From assembly GCA_041649635.1 (NCBI GenBank), contig JBAZMV010000002.1:186001-250000 (forward strand): a DNA stretch of 64,000 nt. The letters run 5' to 3'. Below are positions 32,832-41,058 of the stretch, piece after piece (position 1 is the stretch's first letter; each line of letters opens with the position of its first letter). Under the pieces are notes generated by a model. The model had not been told where the DNA came from and made no database searches. It saw nothing but the letters and a program-made list of their open reading frames with translations. Both the position numbers and the translations under genes were made by a program. The DNA is from Dehalococcoidia bacterium (GTDB lineage Bacteria > Chloroflexota > Dehalococcoidia > E44-bin15).

Positions 32832-32860
32832 ATATTAACACAAGAGTGCACTCGTGTCAA
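32832..32860 (-). promoter_or_regulatory. Consensus promoter with palindromic spacer for the surface-protein gene
   Basis: TTGACA (32855-32860) and TAATAT (32832-32837), 17 bp apart on the minus strand. The spacer holds the perfect palindrome GAGTGCACTC (32844-32853) flanked by ACAC/TGTGT partial symmetry, a good operator candidate. Predicted start near 32825. Confidence 0.8.
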
Positions 32861-32944
32861 TATCTATTTATCCAATTTAGCCAAAACAGCCTTGATTGTC
32901 AATAGACTTTCCAAGTGTAAATCGTATTTGGTGAATAACCGGTA

Positions 32945-33600
32945 AAGTTCCCACTCCTGTCATTGCGAGTCCTTCCCCGTTAGGAATATGCGTAAGGACG
33001 TGGCAATCTCCGTCGATATAGCCGGCCCGGCTCAAAGCTTTGCTCTCAACCCCCTGTGTCCCCCAATCATGGGGGAATTTTTTGTTTTAGGGGACACCCC
33101 TAAAACACCGTCAGGAGACCATGTCTCCTGTACCTCTGTGTAATGGTCGAAGACGGTCAATCTTTCCGAACCCCCTGTATCCACCAAATATGTCGGTCAT
33201 TGTGTAGGGGCGACCCTTGTGGTCGCCCACAGCGGGCAGGCACAATCCTTCCATGACATTAAGGCATATGGAAGGATGCCCCTACATCCCTGGCGCCCCT
33301 ATTGGCGGGCGAGGCGACCCCGCCCCTACATTCAACTCACCCTGTCATTGCGAGTCCTGTCACAGAGCGGCGAAGCAATCTCCGTCTGTTTAGCGATACA
33401 TCTTGGGATTGCCGCGTCGTCCTTCCATGAAGTTGGATTGATAGAAGGACTTCCTCGCAATGACGGTTGATTGATTCGGTGGGCGCAGCCCGTCCTATAT
33501 TTTAAACCCGATACGTAGGGGCAGGTCTTGACCTGCCCGATAGAGCGGGCGCAGCGAGCAGCGCCCCTACGGCTGGATCATCCTTCCGCGGTAGGGTGAG
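32945..33600. repeat. Second cluster of palindromic repeat modules (about 656 bp, no gene)
   Basis: No supported gene. Contains: TCATTGCGAG...GGCAATCTC (32958-33011); CCCCCAATCATGGGGG hairpin near 33060-33075; AGGGGACACCCCT; GTAGGGGCGACCCTTGTG...TCGCCC (33204-33229); CACAATCCTTCC...GGAAGGATGCCCCTAC (33240-33284); CGCCCCTATTGGCGGGCG (33295-33310); an inverted pair of TCATTGCGAG (33343) and CTCGCAATGACG (33451-33465); GTAGGGGCAGGTC...GACCTGCCC and GGGCGCAGCGAGCAGCGCCC (33548-33567). Confidence 0.8.
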
Positions 33601-33619
33601 TTCACTTATTAAGGTACTA

Positions 33620-36037
33620 TTATTCTTCGCGCAGGGCGGCGATTGACATAACCTCGTCGCCCTCGTCAAGCTTCATAACGGATGCGCCGCGCCTGATGCG
33701 GCCCTGGATGGGTATAGCGTCGCCGCGCATGCGTATGACCACGCCCTGGGCGGACTGTATCATAACCTCGTCCGAATCCTTCACCACCCTGGCCGCCACC
33801 ACCTTGCCCACCTTCTGGCTCAGCGTCTTGACGCCGCTGCCGCCGCGCGACTGCTGACGGTAGTTGGCCAGGCGGCTGCACTTGCCCTGGCCCGATTTCG
33901 TCAGCACCAGCAGGCTGGCGTCCTGGATCACTATGTCCATCTGCACAACATTATCGTCCGGGGCCACGCGCATACCCCTCACGCCGCCGCTGGTGCGGGA
34001 GGCGATGCGCAGCTCGGCGACGGGGAACCGTATGGCCTGGGCCTTCTCGGATATGGCTATGACCTCATCCTCGTTACGGGCGATCCTCGTCGATATGAGC
34101 TGCTGCCCCTTGGGCAGCTTCATCGCGATGATGCCGTTGGAGCGCACCGCGGCGAAATGCTCCAGCGCCGTCCTCTTTATTATGCCCTTGCTCGTCATCA
34201 TGAGCAGGAAATAGCCCGGTATGAACTCGGTTATCGGCAGAACCTCGGTGACGCGCTCCTCTTCCGATATCGCTATGAGCTTCACCAGCGGGGTGCCCTT
34301 GGCGATGCGCGATGTCTCCTGCGGCACCTTGTAGCACTTCAGTGAAAAGACACGGCCCGTGTTGGTGAAGAACAGCAGTGTGTCCAGCGTGTCGGCCACC
34401 AGCAGGCGGCGCACCATCTCCTCCTCGCGGATGGAGATGCCGGCCACGCCGCGTCCGCCCCTCTGCTGCACGCGGTAGGTCTCCAGCGGCATGCGCTTGA
34501 TGTAGCCGCGGGTCGTCAAAACGATGGCCACCTTCTGATGATGGATCAGGTCCTCCTCGCTCATCTGTCCCAGTTCCTCTACGATTATCTCGGTGCGGCG
34601 CTCATCGCCGTACTTATCCCTGACCTCGATGACGTCTTCTTTTATTAAATAGAGCACCTTGCGCGGGTTGGCCAGAAGGTCTTCCAGATACGCGATGGTC
34701 TTCAGCACCTCGGCGTATTCGTCCGTTATCTTCTTGCGCTCCAGCGCCGCCAGACGCCTGAGCTGCATGTCCAGGATGGCCTGGGACTGTATATCGGTCA
34801 GTCCGAACTTCTCCATAAGGTTCTTCTTGGCGGCGTCCGCGCTGCTGGAATTCCTGATGGTGGATATGACCTCGTCCAGGTGATCCAGGGCTATCTTTAA
34901 ACCTTCTAATATATGCGCGCGGTCCTGAGCCTTCTTCAGCTCGAATCTGGTGCGGCGGATGATGACATCCTGGCGGAAGATTATATACTGCTGCAGCGCC
35001 GTCTTAAGGCTTACCACCTTGGGCTGTCCGTCAACCAGCGCCAGCATATTAAGATAGAAAGCGGTCTGCATTGGCGTGTGCTTGAACAGGTTGTTCAGCA
35101 CCTGCTCCGGCTCCATGCCCCGTCTCATCTCGATGACGACGCGTATGCCGTTGCGGTCCGATTCGTCGCGAAGCTCGGTGATGCCCTCGATCTTCTTGGC
35201 CTTGACCAGGTCCGATATGCGCTCCACCAGAGCGGCCTTGTTCACCTGATAGGGCAGTTCGGTCACCACTATCTGCTGGCGGCCTTTGGCCAGTTCTTCC
35301 ACGGAATACCTGGATCTGATGATGACGCGGCCCTTGCCGGTGGCGTAGGCGTTCTTTATGCCCTCGCGGCCGTATATTATGCCGGCGGTGGGGAAGTCCG
35401 GGCCCTTCACGATATCGGAAAGCTCATCGGGCGAGGCCTCGGGATTATCGATGAGAAGGCAAAGGGCGTCCGATATCTCAATTAAATTATGGGGCGGAAT
35501 GTTTGTTGCCATGCCTACGGCGATGCCCGAAGCGCCGTTGACCAGTAGGTTGGGGAATCTTGAAGGGAGAACGGTAGGCTCCGTGAGCGAGCCGTCGAAG
35601 TTCTGCACGAAGTTTACGGTGTCTTTATCGATATCGGCAAGCATTTCATTCGCTATGCGGGCCAGGCGGGCCTCGGTGTATCTCATGGCGGCGGGCGGGT
35701 CATTATCCACGCTGCCGAAGTTGCCCTGGCCGTCGATGAGCGGTATCCTCATTGAGAAGTCCTGGGACATACGCACCATGGCCTCGTATACGGGGGAGTC
35801 GCCGTGGGGGTGGTACTTGCCCATGACATCGCCGACGATACGGGCGCTCTTCTTGTGGGCCGAGTTGTAGTTGATCCCCATCTCGCCCATGGCGTACAGG
35901 ATGCGCCTCTGCACCGGCTTCAGTCCGTCGCGCACGTCCGGCAGGGCGCGGGACACTATCACGCTCATGGCGTAATCCAGGTAGGAATTCTTCATTTCCT
36001 CGTGGATATCAATGGGTTTAACCGATCCTGCTTGCAT
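33620..36037 (-). CDS. gyrA: DNA gyrase subunit A
   Basis: 805 residues; cleaves and religates DNA for negative supercoiling with GyrB (not in window). Active-site Tyr120 lies in AAMRYTEARLA. The region equivalent to the quinolone-resistance segment reads HPHGDSPVYEA with Ser81 and Glu85, i.e. no resistance-type change. The GyrA-box-like QRGGRG near residue 495-500 supports gyrase rather than topoisomerase IV, and the C-terminal beta-pinwheel is full length. Confidence 0.96.
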   Translation of the reverse strand: MQAGSVKPIDIHEEMKNSYLDYAMSVIVSRALPDVRDGLKPVQRRILYAMGEMGINYNSAHKKSARIVGDVMGKYHPHGDSPVYEAMVRMSQDFSMRIPLIDGQGNFGSVDNDPPAAMRYTEARLARIANEMLADIDKDTVNFVQNFDGSLTEPTVLPSRFPNLLVNGASGIAVGMATNIPPHNLIEISDALCLLIDNPEASPDELSDIVKGPDFPTAGIIYGREGIKNAYATGKGRVIIRSRYSVEELAKGRQQIVVTELPYQVNKAALVERISDLVKAKKIEGITELRDESDRNGIRVVIEMRRGMEPEQVLNNLFKHTPMQTAFYLNMLALVDGQPKVVSLKTALQQYIIFRQDVIIRRTRFELKKAQDRAHILEGLKIALDHLDEVISTIRNSSSADAAKKNLMEKFGLTDIQSQAILDMQLRRLAALERKKITDEYAEVLKTIAYLEDLLANPRKVLYLIKEDVIEVRDKYGDERRTEIIVEELGQMSEEDLIHHQKVAIVLTTRGYIKRMPLETYRVQQRGGRGVAGISIREEEMVRRLLVADTLDTLLFFTNTGRVFSLKCYKVPQETSRIAKGTPLVKLIAISEEERVTEVLPITEFIPGYFLLMMTSKGIIKRTALEHFAAVRSNGIIAMKLPKGQQLISTRIARNEDEVIAISEKAQAIRFPVAELRIASRTSGGVRGMRVAPDDNVVQMDIVIQDASLLVLTKSGQGKCSRLANYRQQSRGGSGVKTLSQKVGKVVAARVVKDSDEVMIQSAQGVVIRMRGDAIPIQGRIRRGASVMKLDEGDEVMSIAALREE

Positions 36038-36074
36038 GTTTACCTCTCATCGCCGTGTATAACTTATCCCATGA

Positions 36075-36103
36075 AGCATATCACAGGGGCGCAAATTCGT
36101 CAA
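36075..36103 (-). promoter_or_regulatory. gyrA promoter
   Basis: TTGACG (36098-36103), 17 bp, TATGCT (36075-36080) on the minus strand; predicted start near 36068, about 31 nt before the ATG at 36037, with GAGAGGT as ribosome-binding site. Confidence 0.75.
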
Positions 36104-36149
36104 AAATGAGATTTTGTAAAATTTACGCTCTTTCAGGGGAAATTCTAAA

Positions 36150-36184
36150 AATTAAGAGCAGGGGTTTCACACACACCCTGCTCT
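36150..36184 (-). terminator. Terminator of the TPR-protein gene
   Basis: AGAGCAGGG (36155-36163) pairs with CCCTGCTCT (36176-36184); on the minus strand it is followed by TAATTTTTAG. Lies about 108 bp after the TPR gene stop and upstream of the gyrA promoter, separating the two units. Confidence 0.75.
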
Positions 36185-36291
36185 CTGCCGCTATCATTTT
36201 TATCAGGCGAAGCGTTCTTCACCCCGATGGAAAACGGCGGTACGATCTCGTCCTGCGGCCGGCCAGGGAATCGTTTCGAGCAAGCGACGGA

Positions 36292-37122
36292 TCAGGCTTC
36301 TTCTTCGAGAACTTTGTCCGCGCTGGTTTCGGAGGTCATCAGGGTCATGCTGTCCGGCAGGACCTCGGTATCCTCTTCCGTATCCACCACATCGCCGCTG
36401 TCATCGTATGTCTCTTCCTCGTCGCCGAGCTCATACTTCAGGATACTGCCTTTCACATACGAGCGGAAACCGTCGCTGAGCTTTGCGGGGAAGGAAGGAC
36501 GCCCCAGCTGTTTGGGGTGTTGATAGGTCTCGGTGATGATGATCTTTACAGCGCTGTCGGATATGCTGGCTATAGCCGCGGAATACTTGTTGCCGCCCTT
36601 CATGAGCTTTGAGAGGCGCGTGTTGATGCGGGCCTCCACCTGTCCCAGGTATTCTCCGGCCTCATTCTCCACAACCAGGCGCTGCTTCTTAAGCTTCAAC
36701 TGAACGATATCGCCGGCGGACATTTTTACCAGAATCTCCCTGGGGGCCGGCTGGTCCAGCCTGGCCACGCCCGCCTTGCCCGTCTCCTCTATAAAGGTGC
36801 GGGGTACGGCTTTGGGGCGGTCCTCAGAAGGCGCCGGCTGTTTTTCTTTCAGCAGGGACAGCCTTCTCAGGTTCTTGCGCGCGATGATGTTTTTCGCATC
36901 GATTCCCAGTGTCCGGTTGTAGGCCTCGATGGCCTCCTTATATCGTCCTTTTTCCGTTAACGCCTTGCCCAGCCTGTTCAACGCGTTTATGTCGTTAGGC
37001 GCGGCTTCTATAATGCTCTCATTGGCGGCTATGGCCTCATCCCATCGCCCTTCCATAGCAAAGGTAATCGCTTCCTGTGTCCGCTCCCTCTTCAATTTTG
37101 CCTCACCACATTGAGTTTCCAT
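36292..37122 (-). CDS. TPR-repeat protein with acidic tail
   Basis: 276 residues. Residues 15-85 form two to three tetratricopeptide repeats (AITFAMEGRWDEAIAANESI, ALNRLGKALTEKGRYKEAIEAYNRTL). The middle (about 130-225) is a basic, beta-rich domain (LVKMSAGDIVQLKLKKQRLVVENEAGEYLGQV split into strands). The last 45 residues are strongly acidic. TPRs mediate protein contacts; the beta domain may bind nucleic acid or polypeptide, but this is speculation. No signal peptide, so it is cytoplasmic. It has its own promoter and terminator. Confidence 0.75.
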   Translation of the reverse strand: METQCGEAKLKRERTQEAITFAMEGRWDEAIAANESIIEAAPNDINALNRLGKALTEKGRYKEAIEAYNRTLGIDAKNIIARKNLRRLSLLKEKQPAPSEDRPKAVPRTFIEETGKAGVARLDQPAPREILVKMSAGDIVQLKLKKQRLVVENEAGEYLGQVEARINTRLSKLMKGGNKYSAAIASISDSAVKIIITETYQHPKQLGRPSFPAKLSDGFRSYVKGSILKYELGDEEETYDDSGDVVDTEEDTEVLPDSMTLMTSETSADKVLEEEA

Positions 37123-37149
37123 TAAATAACCTCCGACCTCATCCGCATT

Positions 37150-37177
37150 ATTTTAAGGATTATGGCCAGGATGTCAA
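37150..37177 (-). promoter_or_regulatory. Promoter of the TPR-protein gene
   Basis: TTGACA (37172-37177), 16 bp, TAAAAT (37150-37155) on the minus strand, giving a start about 20 nt before the ATG at 37122; GGAGG is the ribosome-binding site. Confidence 0.7.
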
Positions 37178-37304
37178 TAGGCATTGAGACCAAAAGATAA
37201 CTTTGGTTAAATTTCTGTCACAAATGGATGATAACCGGAGGCAACGTAGTTACATATCGATAAGAGTCTGTCTGGCAGGGATGTCAGATATGACCGGTCC
37301 AGTA

Positions 37305-37985
37305 TTATATCCGTCTTAAGCGCCGCATACGCTTGAATGTTTTCAAATACGAGACGCCAAACATAAGTAGGTTGACATGGCTCGAGCCATTCTTACGCTG
37401 GGCGTAATGGAAAGGGACCTCTACTATCTTATAGCCCTTAGTGTAGGACTTGATAAGTATTTCCTCAAGAACGTCAAAATCCGAACTTTCAAGGTTAATA
37501 TCTTTTAGTAACGATGCATGATACAGCCGAAATCCGCTAGAGATATCACGGAATGGCAGGGAAAGTCCGAGTGTAAAGAACTTGTTCAGGGCTCGGCTTA
37601 AGAGCCTGCGCATCTTTGTCATCTCTGTCGAGCCACCTGTGATATAGCGTGACGCGATAACAATCTCAGCCGCGTTGCGCTTATCCCACATGTCAGGGAT
37701 GAAGTCCGGACGGTGTGACATATCGCCATCAAGCGTTAATACATATTCGCCGTGTGCTGCTGAAAAACCGTCGCGAAGGGCCGCTCCATATCCGCGGCCG
37801 CTCTGCCGGATGACACAGGCGCCATTATCTTGTCCAACCTGACAGGTATTATCAACAGATCCGCCGTCTATCAGCACTATTTCGTGATCATGAGCTATGC
37901 GCGATGCTATATCATGCAGTCCGGGCAGAAGCTCCTTGAGATTAGCGCCCTCATTCATGACAGGGATAACAATACTCAGTTGCAA
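37305..37985 (-). CDS. Glycosyltransferase family 2 (dolichyl-phosphate mannosyltransferase-like)
   Basis: About 226 residues from a TTG at 37985, chosen because GGGGAG lies 8 bp upstream and the family starts at LSIVIPVMNEG; the frame runs on to 38033, overlapping lysC. Motifs: IVIPVMNEGANLKELLP, IVLIDGGSVDNT, GYGAALRDGFSAAHGEYVLTLDGDMSHRPD split across residues 70-105 (DGD metal site), SRYITGG. It transfers a sugar from a nucleotide donor to a lipid phosphate or similar; acceptor unknown. No C-terminal membrane helices. Downstream of lysC by 16 bp, probably in the same transcript although metabolically unrelated. Confidence 0.85.
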   Translation of the reverse strand: MQLSIVIPVMNEGANLKELLPGLHDIASRIAHDHEIVLIDGGSVDNTCQVGQDNGACVIRQSGRGYGAALRDGFSAAHGEYVLTLDGDMSHRPDFIPDMWDKRNAAEIVIASRYITGGSTEMTKMRRLLSRALNKFFTLGLSLPFRDISSGFRLYHASLLKDINLESSDFDVLEEILIKSYTKGYKIVEVPFHYAQRKNGSSHVNLLMFGVSYLKTFKRMRRLRRI

Positions 37986-38001
37986 ATGATATCTCCCCAG
38001 A

Positions 38002-39225
38002 CTACGCGTTGCCTTTATCCAGCTCAAATACACGGTGCAGCGCTTTCACCGCATCCTTGGCCTTATCTTCGTGAACTATACAGGTGATCCTGATTTCAGA
38101 TGTGGTGATCAGTTCGATATTGATTCCCGCTTCATACAATGAATGAAACATCCTGGCGGCGTATCCCGGCGTATTCTGCATCCCTATGCCTATGATGCTC
38201 ACTTTACCGAGCTTCGCATCCGCAACACAGCCCCTTGCGCCTATCGACTTCACCACCGGCTCAACGACGCGTATCGCCTCATCAAGATCGCTCTTGGCCA
38301 CCGTGAAAGTCAGGTCGGTTACCCGTTCCACGCTGGCGTTCTGCACTATGGTGTCCACACTGACATTAGCATTGGCAAGAGCGTCGAAAACGGCGCTGGC
38401 TATGCCCGGCTTATCGGGGACGCCCAATATCGTGACTTTTGCCACGTTCTGATCAAGAGCGATCCCGCGAACTTTTGCCCTTGTTTCCATATTCATTCCT
38501 CCATGAATTAAGCTGCCAGGAGCGTCGGTGAAGCTGGAAGCCACCAGTATGGGCATATCGTACATCTCTCCAAGCTCCACGCATCTCATATGCAGCACCT
38601 TGGCCCCGGAGCTGGCAAGCTCCATCATCTCTTCGTATCCTATTTCCTTGACCTTGCGCGCTTCCGGAACGATGCGCGGGTCCGCGGTATAGACGCCGTC
38701 CACATCCGTGTATGTTTCGCATACTTCCGCCTTTAGCGCTATAGCCAGCGCCACGGCGGTGGTATCGGAGCCGCCGCGTCCAAGAGTTGTCACGTCATCT
38801 TCTGAGGTGATCCCCTGGAAACCGGCGACTATGACGATCTTGCCCGCTTTAAGCTCTTTTTTAATACGCTTGGCTTCGATATCGATGATGCGCGCCTTGG
38901 CGTATACCGCGTCGGTCATTATGCCCGCCTGCGCGCCGCTCAGACTCACGGCGTCATGCCCCATCGACTTCAGCGTCATGGCCAGCAGCGTGCTTGATAC
39001 AAGCTCTCCCGTGGAGAGCAGGACATCCATCTCCCTGACATCGGGATGATCGGTAACCTGGCGGGCCAGCGCTATCAGCCCGTCCGTAGTCTTGCCCATG
39101 GCGGAGACTACCACTACTACTTCATTGCCCTTCTCCTTGGCCTTTATGGCCCTTCGCGCTACGTTCCTTATTTTTTCCACATCGGCGACCGAACTGCCGC
39201 CATACTTCTGCACTATTATTGCCAT
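38002..39225 (-). CDS. lysC: Aspartate kinase
   Basis: 407 residues from the ATG at 39225 (MAIIVQKYGGSSVAD), preceded by CGGAGAT; the frame extends 24 bp further. Kinase domain KYGGSS, VVVVSAMGKTTDGL, TLGRGGSDTTAVALA, YTDVDGVYTADPRIV; C-terminal tandem ACT domains (GIALDQNVAKVTILGVPDKPG; GKVSIIGIGMQNTPGYAARMF) for feedback control. It phosphorylates aspartate for lysine, threonine and methionine synthesis. The start lies inside the 3' end of the upstream gene (overlap of 10 bp), so translation is coupled. Confidence 0.95.
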   Translation of the reverse strand: MAIIVQKYGGSSVADVEKIRNVARRAIKAKEKGNEVVVVVSAMGKTTDGLIALARQVTDHPDVREMDVLLSTGELVSSTLLAMTLKSMGHDAVSLSGAQAGIMTDAVYAKARIIDIEAKRIKKELKAGKIVIVAGFQGITSEDDVTTLGRGGSDTTAVALAIALKAEVCETYTDVDGVYTADPRIVPEARKVKEIGYEEMMELASSGAKVLHMRCVELGEMYDMPILVASSFTDAPGSLIHGGMNMETRAKVRGIALDQNVAKVTILGVPDKPGIASAVFDALANANVSVDTIVQNASVERVTDLTFTVAKSDLDEAIRVVEPVVKSIGARGCVADAKLGKVSIIGIGMQNTPGYAARMFHSLYEAGINIELITTSEIRITCIVHEDKAKDAVKALHRVFELDKGNA

Positions 39226-40433
39226 ATTATCTCCGTTTTCTTGCGCCATCTTATCACTATTTTATCCATCATATTATAACCGTTTTCCACAAAAGCCCCG
39301 GTCTTTTTAGCTTCGACTTCAGTGAAACGGGCAGCCCCGTTTGAAGTCACACCCTTCCCCCAGACAACAAATGGCACTGCTTCCTCCGTGTGAGTTTGAA
39401 TCGCCAGCGGCGTTGGATGGTCGGGCATAGCAAGAAACTGGATATCGTCGTTATTCCATTCGAGTATGCGACTGACCATCTCGGAATCAATCTTTTCTAT
39501 AGATGCTATCTTGTCCTCTGCCGATCCGCTGTGCGCAGCTTCGTCAGGGGCCTCCACGTGTATGAAAACTATGTCGTGGTCTTCAAGCGCTTTGAGAGCA
39601 CCGGTAACCTGTGCGGTATAATCATTATCTACATTATCGGTAACACCGCTGATATCAAGAATCGTGAAACCCGCCATTTTGCCTAAACCACGGAGCAAAT
39701 CGACTCCTGAAGTAATTGCCCCTTTAATTTCGTATTTGGTCTGAAAAGAAGGCAGCGGAGGTATATGACCGCTGCCCCAGAAAAGCCAAATCATCGTTGC
39801 CGGGATCTCTCCCCGGGATATTCGATTTAAATTCACAGGGTGATCACTCAGGACGTATCGAGAGCGCTCCATCAGATCGACTAAGAGTTCGCTGCCCGGT
39901 CCGTGCGGCATGTATTCAGCTATCGGCTTGCTGGGGATATCATGTGGCGGAGTACATATCGCTTCAAGTCCAATTTCATGATCCGTTATCTTACATATAT
40001 GACGATATCCGACACCGGGATAAAAACAAACATCCTTGCCCCCAATCTCGTTATTTAGAGCTTCTATGAGAGCGCGGCCTTCTTCTCTTGAGATATGTCC
40101 CGCAGAATAACTCCACATCATTCCATCTTTTATTGCTACAAGATTGCAGCGAAATAATATGTCATCACTTGTGAATGGGACATCCATGCTGATAGCCTCG
40201 ATAGCGCTCCTGCCCTTGAAATAAATTAGCGGATCATATCCCAGCACGGACATGCAGGCGACGGCGCTGGAAGGCTCCATGCCCGGAGGCACCGTGCGAA
40301 CCAGACCAACTATGCCCTCTTTTGCCATGCGGTCCAGGTTGGGCGTATCCGCCAGTTCAAGGGCTGTCATGTTACCACGATCCGGTATGGGCCAGCCGGC
40401 GGCGCCGTCGATTATCAGCACGCAATATTTCAT
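39216..40433 (-). CDS. Phosphoglycerate mutase-like protein, putative homoserine kinase
   Basis: 405 residues from the ATG at 40433 (MKYCVLIIDGAAGWP). Alkaline-phosphatase-superfamily fold, archaeal apgM-type: VLIIDGAAGWP, LADTPNLDRMAKEGIVG, EPSSAVACMSVLGYDP (Ser at the phospho-enzyme position), HVEAPDEAAHSG and AMPDHPTPL metal sites. A bacterial subgroup (TIGR02535-type) is a proposed non-orthologous homoserine kinase, found beside threonine genes. Overlap with lysC supports that. Alternatively it is a true 2,3-bisphosphoglycerate-independent mutase. The promoter places transcription at the ATG, so the mRNA is likely leaderless; the ATG at 40439 would lie upstream of that start. Confidence 0.8.
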   Translation of the reverse strand: MKYCVLIIDGAAGWPIPDRGNMTALELADTPNLDRMAKEGIVGLVRTVPPGMEPSSAVACMSVLGYDPLIYFKGRSAIEAISMDVPFTSDDILFRCNLVAIKDGMMWSYSAGHISREEGRALIEALNNEIGGKDVCFYPGVGYRHICKITDHEIGLEAICTPPHDIPSKPIAEYMPHGPGSELLVDLMERSRYVLSDHPVNLNRISRGEIPATMIWLFWGSGHIPPLPSFQTKYEIKGAITSGVDLLRGLGKMAGFTILDISGVTDNVDNDYTAQVTGALKALEDHDIVFIHVEAPDEAAHSGSAEDKIASIEKIDSEMVSRILEWNNDDIQFLAMPDHPTPLAIQTHTEEAVPFVVWGKGVTSNGAARFTEVEAKKTGAFVENGYNMMDKIVIRWRKKTEIIWQ

Positions 40434-40440
40434 GGCCATA

Positions 40441-40469
40441 AGTATATGATAAGGATAATTTCAATTCAA
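40441..40469 (-). promoter_or_regulatory. Promoter of the putative homoserine kinase-lysC operon (leaderless)
   Basis: TTGAAT (40464-40469), 17 bp, TATACT (40441-40446) on the minus strand. The predicted start falls at about 40433-40435, on the ATG at 40433; no Shine-Dalgarno is present. Confidence 0.7.
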
Positions 40470-40489
40470 TACGGAATGCGACAGTGAGG

Positions 40490-40800
40490 CTTTTCCGTAT
40501 CCAACCCCCTGTCATCCCCCAGGCTTGGGGGAATCATCATCCGAACCCCTGCTGGTCCCACATACGTTTGGTTATCGGGTAGGGGCAGGGCTTGCCCTGC
40601 CCGATAATTAGGGCGCAGCAAGCGGCGCCCCTACAGGACACCCCAATCCTTCCGTATTGCGGAAGGACGACGCGGCAATCTCATTGATGTTCAATCCCCT
40701 ATAATCCCCCATCGAAGGGCGAACACATAGGTTCGCCCCTACGTGAGGACATTATGTAAGGGCTTGATTAATCAAGGCCTTATGGGATACCATCAAACCC
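40490..40800. repeat. Third cluster of palindromic repeat modules
   Basis: No supported gene between 40447 and the tRNA. Modules: CCCCCAGGCTTGGGGG hairpin (about 40516-40531); GTAGGGGCAGGGCTTGCCCTGCCC (40579-40602, over 20 bases in the whole module); GGGCGCAGCAAGCGGCGCCCCTAC (40609-40632 module); CCTTCCGTATTGCGGAAGG (40648-40666) with GCGGCAATCTC; and GGGCGAACACATAGGTTCGCCCCTAC module (40716-40741). From 40800 to 40972 the sequence holds GAGAAGG/GAGGGC-type tracts and nothing recognisable. Confidence 0.75.
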
Positions 40801-40972
40801 CTGCCAGAGGGTGGTACATCTGGACTTCCCTTTAAGCTACCCTCTTCTTAAGCAGGGGGGAGAAGGTTAAGATGAGGGCTAAAGCTTAACAGCGCACCAA
40901 GAGAAGGCCAGGGTGAGGGCTTCCCCCTCAGCATGTTGCTAATAACAGGCGCAGAAGATATACTATTGGCTG

Positions 40973-41048
40973 CGGGGCGTAGCGCAGTCCGGTTTAGCGC
41001 GCAGCGTTCGGGACGCTGAGGCCGGTGGTTCAAATCCACTCGCCCCGA
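40973..41048 (+). tRNA. tRNA-Pro (anticodon CGG)
   Basis: Acceptor stem CGGGGCG (40973-40979) pairs with CGCCCCG (41041-41047), discriminator A at 41048. Anticodon arm CAGCG-TTCGGGA-CGCTG gives anticodon CGG, reading CCG. T arm GTGG-TTCAAAT-CCAC. The 3' CCA is not encoded, as TTT follows. It lies 10 bp from the end of the convergent mazG gene. Confidence 0.95.
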
Positions 41049-41058
41049 CTTTCTCTCT

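Noticed and set aside
33219..33470. 83-codon plus-strand frame in the repeat cluster
   Set aside because: Consists wholly of palindromic repeat sequence, and a similar frame recurs at 29646-29873 for the same reason.
32945..33600. Could be a decayed insertion sequence
   Set aside because: No transposase fragment and no terminal inverted repeats spanning the region; explained by small palindromic modules.
37986..38033. Upstream 16 codons of the glycosyltransferase frame
   Set aside because: Lies inside lysC, has no ribosome-binding site and precedes the conserved start of the family; TTG at 37985 fits better.
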